Shown: piece after piece, positions 50,060 to 57,606 of the stretch
Layout: each line of letters starts with the position of its first letter
Position numbering within the stretch: position 1 is the stretch's first letter
Assembly (NCBI GenBank): GCA_910587075.1
Contig: CAJUKE010000007.1
Span: 16,622 to 80,621, forward strand
Direction: 5' to 3'
Origin: an uncultured Muribaculaceae bacterium
Lineage (GTDB): Bacteria; Bacteroidota; Bacteroidia; Bacteroidales; Muribaculaceae
DNA length: 64,000 bases
Notes under the pieces: generated by a model
The model's input: only the letters and a program-made list of their open reading frames with translations
Databases searched by the model: none
What the model was told of the DNA's origin: nothing
Made by a program: the position numbers and the translations under genes

Positions 50060-50608
50060 ATGAGAGATTTCAAAAGGGATAACAGGATTATCGGCGGCAT
50101 CGCCAGGAGTGTCGCCGCTATCGGCGTGGTGTTCGCAGCGACCGCGGCCTCGCCCGAGGCCCGTGCGCAAAGCTTCTCGTTCGGGGCCACAACTCCCGAG
50201 GGGTTATCGTTCAGCATCGGTACCGGGGGAGGGGGCTGGCAGACAGCGCCGCTGTGGATGGTTCCCGCGGCCGCTCCGGCGGTGATAGCCGCACCGGTTT
50301 ACTACGGCGAGTCGCCAAAGCATTACCGCAAGCGTGTCAAGAAGATGCGCAAAGCCATGCGCCACTCGGCCGGGGCTTGGGGCGCGGTGGAGCTGCCGGG
50401 GGGCATAGTGCTCAACGTTGGCGCTCCGATTGATGTCGACGACGACTGGTACGACGACGATGATTGGGACGACCACCACCGCCATCACAGCAAAAAATTC
50501 TACAAGAAGCTGCGCAAGAAGCAGAAAGAGTATTACAAGAAGCGCTTCAAAAAGCACCACAAGAAGCATCACCACCACGACTGGGACGATGATGACGACG
50601 ACGATTGA
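50060..50608 (+). CDS. Exported His/Lys/Asp-rich protein, unknown
   Basis: 182 residues with a signal peptide ending near EARAQ. A short conserved-looking region (FGATTPEGLSFSIGTGGGGW, APVYYGESPKHYRKRVKKMRK) is followed by an extreme composition tail: an Asp/Trp/Tyr block (DVDDDWYDDDDWDDHH), a Lys/Tyr/His stretch of ~35 residues and a final HHHHDWDDDDDDD. Such tails can bind divalent metals or polyanions; no family is recognised. It is convergent with the gene at 50623, ending 14 bases from it. Confidence 0.7.
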   Translation: MRDFKRDNRIIGGIARSVAAIGVVFAATAASPEARAQSFSFGATTPEGLSFSIGTGGGGWQTAPLWMVPAAAPAVIAAPVYYGESPKHYRKRVKKMRKAMRHSAGAWGAVELPGGIVLNVGAPIDVDDDWYDDDDWDDHHRHHSKKFYKKLRKKQKEYYKKRFKKHHKKHHHHDWDDDDDDD

Positions 50609-50622
50609 CCTCTGAACCGCCG

Positions 50623-51306
50623 TCAGAAGGCCACGCCGAGGCGGAGGGTGGCGAAGTGCAGGTTGTCGAGCTGCTCGCGGGCCTCGCCGCGGAGGGCGAT
50701 GCCGGTGTAGGCCAGCACGATGTGCGACGAGAACCGCTTGCTGTGGGCCAGGGTTATACCCAGGCCCACTGACGCGTATGGGTTAGCCTCGGTGGGGAGG
50801 TCGCGGAGGTTGCAGAGGGCGGCTCCGGCGCGGAGTTCGAGGAAGCAGAAGCGGGGGCGCGGTGAGAAGGAGGAGCGGAACAGGGCGTAGACGGGATAGA
50901 ACCGCGAGGAGTTTTCCACCATTGTGGATATTCCGGCGCCGATGCCGAGGAAGCGGACGTATGAACCTTTATAGCCTACGTTGATGTCGAGGTCGATGGT
51001 GCTCATACCTGTCGCCGACATATCGATCGAGCTTCCGGCGTCGGCTCCCCAGGTTATGTGGCGGGCGTAGCCGCCCCCTTGGCTGAACGAGGGGGATTTG
51101 CCGCGGTTCTCGTCGCTGGCCGCCCGGGCTTTGCCGAGCGATGATGAGAATTCCGCCGAAGGGATGAGGATGGTCTCTTCGACAACGGTCACCGGGACGG
51201 CGTTTTCGGTTGAAGCGGGGGCGGGGTCGGCCTGGAGCTGTGCCCGCGCAGGCAGGATGGCCAGGACGCAAGCGGCGGCGGTAAGGAGGCGTTGGAGTGC
51301 GGTCAT
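50623..51306 (-). CDS. Outer-membrane beta-barrel-like protein, unknown
   Basis: 227 residues with a signal peptide (to about ILPARAQ). After a low-complexity linker with KARAASDENRGKSPS, the rest has alternating beta strands (GADAGSSIDMSATGMSTIDLDINVGYKGSYVRF, FLELRAGAALCNLRD, YASVGLGITLAHS) ending LRLGVAF with a C-terminal Phe, as in outer-membrane barrels. It begins five bases after the prmA stop, so the two are likely co-transcribed. Function unknown. Confidence 0.65.
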   Translation of the reverse strand: MTALQRLLTAAACVLAILPARAQLQADPAPASTENAVPVTVVEETILIPSAEFSSSLGKARAASDENRGKSPSFSQGGGYARHITWGADAGSSIDMSATGMSTIDLDINVGYKGSYVRFLGIGAGISTMVENSSRFYPVYALFRSSFSPRPRFCFLELRAGAALCNLRDLPTEANPYASVGLGITLAHSKRFSSHIVLAYTGIALRGEAREQLDNLHFATLRLGVAF

Positions 51307-51311
51307 GGCGT

Positions 51312-52175
51312 TCAGGCTTTCTTGGTTAGCCGCAGGCAGGTCCAGTTGTCCCCTTTCACTGTGTGCCCGGCCTCGGCGAGGCCCAGGGGGAGCGCCTCGT
51401 CGAGCACCACTGGGATGTCGTGCTCGTAGAACCCGCTGAGGAGCATCGTGCCCCCGGGTTTGAGGTTGGCCGCGTAGGAGGGGAGGTCGGCGGTGATTAT
51501 GTTGCGGTTGATGTTGGCGATGAAGAGGTCGGCCATCGGCAGGCCGGGAAGTAGCGACGCGTCGCCCAGGCGCACGTCGATTTCGGGATGTCCGTTCGAC
51601 CGGACGTTCTCCTCGGCGTTTATTTCCGCGGCGGGGTCGATTTCCACTGCCGATACGGGCGAGGCGCCCCTCATGGCGGCGAGTATGGCGAGTATGCCGG
51701 TGCCGGTACCCATATCGGTCACGGCCTTGCCGCGGAGGTCAAGCGCAAGCAGTTGCTCGATAATCAGCGAAGTCGTAGCGTGGTGCCCGGTGCCGAACGC
51801 CATCTTGGGGTCGATGGTGATGTCGTGCTCGCACTTTGGTATGTTTGTGTGGAACGAGCTGTGGATTACGCATTTGTCGGCCACCACGATAGGCTGGAAG
51901 TAATTCTTTTCCCATTCGCTGTTCCAGTCGCGCCCCTCGATGAACTCTTCGGAGTGGGCCAGGGTGAAGCCGGGAAGCGGGAAATCGGCGAGGGCCGCTT
52001 CGAGCGCGGCCTTGTCGTAGGTTTCAGCCCGGACGTATGCCGTGAGTCCCGAGCCGGGAACCTCGTCGGGCACGAAAGATTCAAAGCCCTCCGGGGCGAG
52101 CAGGGCGGCGATAACGTCGGCCGCGGGTTCGGAGGCGGGCGTTATGGTGATATGTATCGCTTGGTAGTCGTTCAT
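51312..52175 (-). CDS. prmA: Ribosomal protein L11 methyltransferase
   Basis: 287 residues from ATG 52175 (MNDYQAIHITITP); codons before it are not family-like. The methyltransferase domain has MAFGTGHHATTSLI, DMGTGTGILAILAAM (SAM motif) and DLFIANINRNII with the NINR-type active-site segment. The N-terminal domain includes EGRDWNSEWEKNYFQPI, typical of PrmA. It trimethylates L11. The beta-barrel-like gene follows on the same strand. Confidence 0.94.
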   Translation of the reverse strand: MNDYQAIHITITPASEPAADVIAALLAPEGFESFVPDEVPGSGLTAYVRAETYDKAALEAALADFPLPGFTLAHSEEFIEGRDWNSEWEKNYFQPIVVADKCVIHSSFHTNIPKCEHDITIDPKMAFGTGHHATTSLIIEQLLALDLRGKAVTDMGTGTGILAILAAMRGASPVSAVEIDPAAEINAEENVRSNGHPEIDVRLGDASLLPGLPMADLFIANINRNIITADLPSYAANLKPGGTMLLSGFYEHDIPVVLDEALPLGLAEAGHTVKGDNWTCLRLTKKA

Positions 52176-52272
52176 TTTGGCGGTGGGAAAGTTTGTTCCT
52201 CCCGCAAAATTAACGAAATCCCCCCGACTACGCAAGTTTCAAGGAGGTTATGCGCCCTTGTTTGTGGCGAGG

Positions 52273-52587
52273 TCAGGATTTGGAGGTGCCTTTGGCGGAG
52301 CGGAACGACTGGTAGAGGCTCATGGCTCGGCGGGCCATCTTGTAGGAGTAGAGGGCGATCTGGGCGTAGCGGAACACGTTTTCAAGCGTGTTGGTAATGG
52401 CCGGGTAGGGCGATTCGGTGGCTTCGCGGCGCGTGGTGACGGCGTTGGCGAGTTTCTGCCGCTGGAGGTCGATTTTGACTTGGTTTACGGCTTTGCGGGC
52501 GCGCATCTGGTTGAGCGTGTAGCCTTTGAAATCGGGGGCGGGTTCGCCGATGGCGTCGGTGAGGTGGCTCGGTCTGGAGGTCGGCAT
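52273..52587 (-). CDS. Small hypothetical protein of the YtxH-holin cluster
   Basis: 104 residues, helical and basic (LNQMRARKAVNQVKIDLQRQKLANAV; YSYKMARRAMSLYQSF), no signal peptide and no clear membrane span. It follows the holin-like gene by 27 bases and is probably its co-transcribed partner. Cytosolic or membrane-peripheral; function unknown. Confidence 0.65.
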   Translation of the reverse strand: MPTSRPSHLTDAIGEPAPDFKGYTLNQMRARKAVNQVKIDLQRQKLANAVTTRREATESPYPAITNTLENVFRYAQIALYSYKMARRAMSLYQSFRSAKGTSKS

Positions 52588-52614
52588 AAGGCGTTGGTTT
52601 TTACAGATGGTTAC

Positions 52615-53010
52615 TTATTCCGCATGCTTTTTGTCGTCGGTGTGGCGGCGCTCGGGTTCAAGGAGCAGCTTGCTGAGGAAGCGTGCTATGGGGTTCATTA
52701 TCAAAGGCTCGCGCAGAAGAATCAAAGCGATGATAATCACGGCGTAAATGCCGGCGAAAATCAGGTAGGAGGCCCACACGGGTATGGCCAGCGCCAGAAG
52801 CTCGATAAGGGCTACCGTTATGAATGCCAGGGCGAAAAGTCCCAATACGAGGCAGATTACGCCCACTGTGGCCGCCGTGCAGAACAGGGTGAGCTTTTCG
52901 GCGGTGGTGATTTTGGCGTTCTCCAGGTAAAGTTCGATAAGGCGTCGGAGCGACTGCCGGGCTGAGCGCACGCGGTCGTCGATCGAGGGCTTGTTGTTGT
53001 CGAGCAGCAT
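52615..53010 (-). CDS. Phage-holin-family (superfamily III type) membrane protein
   Basis: 131 residues. An N-terminal amphipathic helix (RVRSARQSLRRLIELYLENAKI) leads into two long hydrophobic segments (TLFCTAATVGVICLVLGLF and later IPVWASYLIFAGIYAVIIIALIL), with a charged tail. This is the Phage_holin_3_6-like family, which in Bacteroidetes is chromosomal and often next to YtxH genes rather than in a prophage. An envelope-stress or membrane-shape role is inferred; no phage genes are nearby. Confidence 0.8.
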   Translation of the reverse strand: MLLDNNKPSIDDRVRSARQSLRRLIELYLENAKITTAEKLTLFCTAATVGVICLVLGLFALAFITVALIELLALAIPVWASYLIFAGIYAVIIIALILLREPLIMNPIARFLSKLLLEPERRHTDDKKHAE

Positions 53011-53051
53011 AATGACGGTAGTTGACGGGGTTGTGTGGTGGTTTTTACGTC

Positions 53052-53084
53052 GCGGGGACGCGTCGGCAGTCGGCGCGTCCCCGC
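53052..53084. repeat. Hairpin within the YtxH-holin cluster
   Basis: Perfect 11-bp arms GCGGGGACGCG/CGCGTCCCCGC (53052-53062, 53074-53084). The strand that would matter (minus) has an A-run, not a T-run, so it may attenuate or stabilise the operon mRNA rather than stop it. Confidence 0.5.
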
Positions 53085-53115
53085 TTCGTTGCTTTATCGG
53101 GACGGGTCAGGAGGC

Positions 53116-53322
53116 TCAGGCTTCCTTGATTTCCTCGGCGATTTCGTCGACGAGTTCCTCAAGCTCCTCTTCCTTGGAGCAGTGGCAGCAGCCGTATTTT
53201 TTGAGGAGTGTCTTGATTTGTCCGCGGAGGTCCTCACCCTTTTCGGGCGCGAAAAGGATAGCGGCTCCGGCGCCCACGATGGCGCCCCCTAAGAAGGCGT
53301 ATAGTATGTTCAGTGCTCTCAT
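53116..53322 (-). CDS. YtxH-domain protein
   Basis: 68 residues. A single N-terminal transmembrane segment with glycine repeats (FLGGAIVGAGAAILFAPEKGEDLRGQI) is the YtxH signature, followed by a helical tail with a CCHC-like stretch (YGCCHCSKEEELEELVDEIAEEI). It is paired with the next YtxH gene upstream. The four Cys/His residues are unusual for the family and could bind a metal, which is inference. Confidence 0.85.
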   Translation of the reverse strand: MRALNILYAFLGGAIVGAGAAILFAPEKGEDLRGQIKTLLKKYGCCHCSKEEELEELVDEIAEEIKEA

Positions 53323-53352
53323 ATTTGTCAGGGTTTTGTCGGTTGGTGTTTA

Positions 53353-53583
53353 TCAGGCGGTAACTTCGTCCTCAAGTTTGTCGACGAGTTTTTCGAGTTT
53401 CGAGCGCTTGAGCGCTTTCTTCTTTTCCTTGAGGTATTCGAGCACGTCCTCGTAGACGTCTTCGCCCTTCTTCATGATGTCGCCGCGGACTTCCTCGCCT
53501 TTTTTGGGAGCGAAAAGCAGACCGAGAGCGGCACCGGCCACGGCGCCTCCAACAACAGCGAGTACGATGTCTAAGTTCTTCAT
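53353..53583 (-). CDS. YtxH-domain protein
   Basis: 76 residues from ATG 53583 (MKNLDIVLAVVGG). The transmembrane/APKKGEE signature (GAVAGAALGLLFAPKKGEEVRGD) is followed by an alternating Lys/Glu coiled coil (EYLKEKKKALKRSKLEKLVDKLEDEV). It is the first gene of the ytxH-ytxH-holin-hypothetical set. General membrane-stress association is known for the family. The region between it and uvrA is largely filled by the MITE-like element. Confidence 0.87.
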   Translation of the reverse strand: MKNLDIVLAVVGGAVAGAALGLLFAPKKGEEVRGDIMKKGEDVYEDVLEYLKEKKKALKRSKLEKLVDKLEDEVTA

Positions 53584-53700
53584 AATTTTTCTGGTTTTTA
53601 GTTTCGTTTTAAGGTATAACAACGCGGCGTGCGTTTGGTTCCCCAAATGTAGCGATTATTTCGCATACCTTCCTCAATTTTTCGGCAAGTTTTACGTTTA

Positions 53701-53886
53701 TAAGTAGGTCGTGGAAATTATTTTATACTTCCGACGAGAGTGTTTTTAGCCGGATTTTTCTCGAAGATGAAGGAGTGTAGCGAGCTACACGACTGAAGAT
53801 GAGAGATAAAGACGGCAAAAAGACTCCGTCTGAAGTATAAAAAACAAAATAATTCATAGTTTGTAATAATTTTCACGACCTACTTA
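53701..53886. mobile_element. MITE-like element, copy B
   Basis: 186 bp, same orientation as the copy at 36837 and differing from it at about three positions (two substitutions, one extra A). Ends are inverted TAAGTAGGTCGTG, with the GTGTAGCGAGCTACAC core in the middle. It fills the divergent gap between the ytxH genes and uvrA and ends 22 bases before the uvrA start, so it supplies most of the uvrA upstream region. Confidence 0.85.
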
Positions 53887-53908
53887 TGGAACATTATTCC
53901 GAATACAG

Positions 53909-56752
53909 ATGAAAAAGGGCAGCAAACAGCATATATCGGAGCCGGCGCAGACCGCCGACAGCATCATGATTCAGGGCGCGAGGGTCAACAATCTCAAGAA
54001 CGTGAGCCTTGAGATTCCCCGCGGCAAGCTGATCGTTGTGACGGGGCTTTCCGGCTCGGGCAAGTCGTCGCTCGCTTTCGACACCATTTATGCCGAGGGG
54101 CAGCGCCGCTATGTCGAGAGCCTTTCGGCCTACGCCAGGCAGTTTCTCGGGAAGATGCGCAAGCCTGAGTGCGACTTCATCCGCGGGCTACCCCCGGCGA
54201 TTGCCATCGAGCAGAAGGTAAACACGCGCAACCCGCGAAGCACCGTCGGCACCTCGACGGAGATTTACGACTATATGCGTCTGCTGTTCGGGCGCGTGGG
54301 CCATACGTTCTCCCCCGTGTCGGGTGCCGAGGTGCGCAAGCATTCGGTGACCGACGTGGTCGACACCGCCCGCACCTACCCGGAGGGTACGCGCCTGGCG
54401 GTCACGGCTCCGCTGCGGGTGCCCGACGGGCGCGACTTCGCGGCGCATCTCGACATATTGCGCAAGGGGGGCTACTCGCGCCTGTTCCGCGACGGGAGCT
54501 TCGTGCCCTTCGAGGATATTACCGACAGTCCGAACCCGCCGAAGGTCAACCCGGGCTATGAGCTGCTCATCGACCGCCTGGCCGTGAGCTCCGAGGCCGA
54601 CGAGGTGTCGCGCCTTGCCGACTCGGCGGAGACAGCTTTCTTCGAGGGGGGCGACGAGGCTTCGCTCATCGTGTGGACGGCCGACGGCTCCACGCGCCGC
54701 CACGATTTCTCGAAGCGGTTTGAGGCCGACGGCATCAAGTTTCTTGAGCCGAGCGACCTGCTGTTCAACTTCAACAACCCCTACGGGGCGTGCCCCCGGT
54801 GCGAGGGGTTCGGCAGGTGCGTTGGCATCGACGAGCGGCTCGTGGTGCCCAATCCGGCCCTGTCGGTCTACGACGACGCCGTGGCCTGCTGGAAGGGGGA
54901 TAAGATGGGCGAATGGAAGCGGGCGTTCATCCGCATGGCCGCCCAGACCGGATTCCCGATCCACCGCCCGTATGCCGACCTCACACCCTCGGAGAAGGAC
55001 CTGCTGTGGCACGGCGGCGCGGGGTTCGAGGGTATCGACGGCTTTTTCCGCATGGTCGAGAGCAACCAGTATAAGATCCAGTACCGCGTGATGCTGGCCC
55101 GCTACCGAGGCAAGACGCTCTGCCCCGACTGCCGGGGCACGCGCCTGCGCCCCGAGGCTTCGTATGTGAAGGTCGGGGGGCGCACGATTTCCGAACTCGT
55201 GGCGATGCCTGTGGCCGAGCTCCGGGAGTGGTTCGACAAGCTCGAACTCTCCGACCACGACTCGGCGGTGGCCGCGCGGTTGCTCACCGAGATACGCCAC
55301 CGCCTGACGTTCCTCTCCGACGTCGGCCTGGACTACCTCACACTCGACCGTCTGAGCTCCTCGCTGTCGGGCGGCGAGAGCCAGCGCATAAACCTCGCGA
55401 CCTCGCTCGGCTCGGCCCTGATAGGCTCGCTCTACATACTCGACGAGCCGAGCATCGGCCTCCATTCGCGCGACACGGAGCGCCTGATCGGCGTGTTGAA
55501 GTCGCTGAAGGAGCTGGGCAACACGGTTGTGGTCGTAGAGCACGACCCGGAGATTATGGAGGCTGCCGACTGGATTATCGACGTGGGGCCCGACGCGGGG
55601 CGCCTCGGGGGCGAAATCGTGTTCCAGGGCCCCCTCTCGGCACTACCCGAGGCCGACCGCAGCTATACGGCCAAGTACCTTACCGGGCGTATGGAGATTC
55701 CCGTGCCCGCCACGCGCCGCAAGTGGCGCGACTATGTCGAGGTGGTCGGCGCGCGCGAACATAACCTGAAGGAAATCGATGTGAAATTCCCCCTCGGGGT
55801 GCTCACGGTGGTCACCGGGGTCAGCGGCTCGGGAAAGTCGACCCTCGTGCGCGACATCCTCTACCGCGGGCTGCTGCGGCATCTGGGCGAGAGCTCCGAC
55901 GCTCCCGGAGCTTCCAAGGGGCTCCGAGGCGACCTCGCGAGGGTAAAGGCCGTGGAGTTTGTCGACCAGAACCCCATCGGGCGCTCCACCCGCTCGAATC
56001 CCGCGACCTATCTCAAAGCCTACGACGAGATTCGCCAGCTCTTCGCCGCTCAGCAGGGTGCGAAGCAGATGGGGTTCACCCCCGCCTATTTCTCGTTCAA
56101 CGCCGAAGGTGGCCGGTGCGAGGAGTGCAAGGGCGAGGGCACGATCACCATCGAGATGCAGTTTATGGCCGACATTACCATACCCTGTGAGGCTTGCGGC
56201 GGCAAACGGTTCAAGCGCGAGGTGCTCGAAATACGCTATCGCGACAAGTCGATATCCGACGTGCTCGATATGACAGTCAACCAGGCCATCGAGTTTTTCT
56301 CGGAGAGCGACGGCGCCACGGAGGCGCGCATCGTGAAGCGCCTTATGCCGCTGCGCGACGTCGGCCTGGGCTACATCAAGCTGGGCCAGTCGTCGTCGAC
56401 CCTCTCCGGCGGCGAGAACCAGCGCGTGAAGCTCGCCTACTTCCTGAGCCTCGACAAGCCGGAGCCTACGATGTTCATATTCGACGAGCCTACCACCGGG
56501 CTCCACCTCCACGACATAAACCTGCTGATGGACTCCTTCTCGCGGCTGATAGCCCGCGGCCACACCGTGGTTATCATCGAGCACAACCTCGACGTTGTGA
56601 AGATGGCCGACCATGTGCTTGACCTCGGTCCAGACGGCGGAGCCAAGGGTGGTAACCTCGTGGCCGCCGGCACCCCCGAGGAGGTCGCCGCTACCCCCGC
56701 GTCGCATACCGGCCGCTACCTCCGCCCGAAGCTCCCCGCCCTCCGCCCCTGA
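53909..56752 (+). CDS. uvrA: Excinuclease ABC subunit A
   Basis: 947 residues with two ABC ATPase modules. Module one: Walker A GLSGSGKSSLAFDTIYAEGQ and YARQFLGKM. Zinc fingers CPRCEGFG / CPDCRGTR and CEECKGEG / CEACGGKRF follow the usual UvrA pattern. Module two: GVSGSGKSTLV, and signature STLSGGENQRVKLA with IFDEPTTGLHLHD. It recognises bulky DNA lesions and loads UvrB in nucleotide excision repair. The start lies just beyond a MITE-like element; no SOS-type box could be recognised. Confidence 0.98.
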   Translation: MKKGSKQHISEPAQTADSIMIQGARVNNLKNVSLEIPRGKLIVVTGLSGSGKSSLAFDTIYAEGQRRYVESLSAYARQFLGKMRKPECDFIRGLPPAIAIEQKVNTRNPRSTVGTSTEIYDYMRLLFGRVGHTFSPVSGAEVRKHSVTDVVDTARTYPEGTRLAVTAPLRVPDGRDFAAHLDILRKGGYSRLFRDGSFVPFEDITDSPNPPKVNPGYELLIDRLAVSSEADEVSRLADSAETAFFEGGDEASLIVWTADGSTRRHDFSKRFEADGIKFLEPSDLLFNFNNPYGACPRCEGFGRCVGIDERLVVPNPALSVYDDAVACWKGDKMGEWKRAFIRMAAQTGFPIHRPYADLTPSEKDLLWHGGAGFEGIDGFFRMVESNQYKIQYRVMLARYRGKTLCPDCRGTRLRPEASYVKVGGRTISELVAMPVAELREWFDKLELSDHDSAVAARLLTEIRHRLTFLSDVGLDYLTLDRLSSSLSGGESQRINLATSLGSALIGSLYILDEPSIGLHSRDTERLIGVLKSLKELGNTVVVVEHDPEIMEAADWIIDVGPDAGRLGGEIVFQGPLSALPEADRSYTAKYLTGRMEIPVPATRRKWRDYVEVVGAREHNLKEIDVKFPLGVLTVVTGVSGSGKSTLVRDILYRGLLRHLGESSDAPGASKGLRGDLARVKAVEFVDQNPIGRSTRSNPATYLKAYDEIRQLFAAQQGAKQMGFTPAYFSFNAEGGRCEECKGEGTITIEMQFMADITIPCEACGGKRFKREVLEIRYRDKSISDVLDMTVNQAIEFFSESDGATEARIVKRLMPLRDVGLGYIKLGQSSSTLSGGENQRVKLAYFLSLDKPEPTMFIFDEPTTGLHLHDINLLMDSFSRLIARGHTVVIIEHNLDVVKMADHVLDLGPDGGAKGGNLVAAGTPEEVAATPASHTGRYLRPKLPALRP

Positions 56753-56791
56753 ATCCCGACGAAACCCGATTCAACCCGATGCTGATTTTTT

Positions 56792-56823
56792 TTTGGACGT
56801 AGAGGGGAATTGTGGTATATTTG
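56792..56823 (+). promoter_or_regulatory. Consensus promoter of the DUF805 gene
   Basis: TTTG (56792-56795), exactly 20 bases, then TATATTTG (56816-56823), a full match to the Bacteroidetes consensus. Start near 56830 gives a leader of about 87 nt. Confidence 0.85.
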
Positions 56824-56916
56824 CGAAAGTTATAACGTTGAAATTGTTGTAAAGGAGGGGTCGCTGGTTTCGCAAAATCATCGACCTCGTCGTAAAACTT
56901 TAAAATTTAAGTTTAT

Positions 56917-57285
56917 ATGGATTTCAAACAAGCAGTTACGACCGTACTTAGCAAGTACGTTTGTTTCAAGGGGCGCGCCGGCCGCGCTGAGTTCTGGTAT
57001 TTCGCCCTGTTCCAGTTCGTGATCATGGCGGTGCTCAGCGGCATCGGCGTTATTTTCGGCAGCAATGGACAGGCCCCGGCGTTCATCACCTTCATCGAGG
57101 GGATTGTGAGCCTCGCGCTGCTGCTCCCCGGTCTCGGCGTGTCGGTACGCCGTATGCATGACCTCGGCAAGGGTGGCGGTTGGATTTTCATCAACCTCGT
57201 GCCCGTGATCGGCTGGATATGGTTCATCGTGCTGGCCGCTACCGCAGGCGAACCCAACGCCAACCGTTTCGGCGAACCCGTCTGA
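56917..57285 (+). CDS. DUF805-family membrane protein
   Basis: 122 residues. The opening FKQAVTTVLSKYVCFKGRAGRAEFWYFALFQF is the DUF805 signature (RxGRAEFW), followed by three to four membrane segments and the conserved VRRMHDLGKGGGW. Such small inner-membrane proteins are widespread and of unknown function. It has its own consensus promoter and a clear intrinsic terminator, so it is a single-gene unit. Confidence 0.92.
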   Translation: MDFKQAVTTVLSKYVCFKGRAGRAEFWYFALFQFVIMAVLSGIGVIFGSNGQAPAFITFIEGIVSLALLLPGLGVSVRRMHDLGKGGGWIFINLVPVIGWIWFIVLAATAGEPNANRFGEPV

Positions 57286-57325
57286 CCTTTGGCCCGCTGA
57301 TTCCGCGGCGCCACCAAGAATTAAA

Positions 57326-57367
57326 CCCCGGCCAACACCCGCTGCTGCGGTGTCAGCCGGGGTATTT
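57326..57367 (+). terminator. Terminator of the DUF805 gene
   Basis: CCCCGGC (57326-57332) pairs with GCCGGGG (57356-57362), with an inner ACACC/GGTGT stem and a following TATTTTAT tract. Confidence 0.8.
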
Positions 57368-57387
57368 TATCTCCCGTTTGGCCTCAG

Positions 57388-57466
57388 ATTCCTTATTTCT
57401 TATAAGATTTGCGGAATCTATTCCTCATTTCTTGTGAAATTTGCGGAATCCATTCCTTATTTCTTA
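57388..57466. repeat. 32-bp tandem repeat, 2.5 copies
   Basis: Units 57388-57419 and 57420-57451 and a half unit 57452-57466 share ATTCCTTATTTCTT; units one and two also share ATTTGCGGAATC. Each unit has inverted GATTCC/GGAATC ends. A TAnnnTTTG-like string recurs in each copy. The gap to the ATPase gene (57467-57606) shows no other structure. Confidence 0.8.
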
Positions 57467-57606
57467 AAGTCAAGGTTGGCTATTATCCAAAAAATACATT
57501 AAATTCGCGATGTGATAGTTGACATAACGAGCTGATAACGATAGCGACATAACGTTGTCGGCCTCTTATGGCAGTTGAAAGGTTATAAAGTATAAATTAA
57601 TTGATT

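Noticed and set aside
52615..53010. Prophage remnant because of the holin-family gene
   Set aside because: No other phage genes nearby; this family is usually chromosomal next to YtxH genes in Bacteroidetes.
53052..53084. Intrinsic terminator inside the YtxH-holin cluster
   Set aside because: The minus strand has an A-run rather than a T-run after the hairpin, so I list it only as a hairpin.
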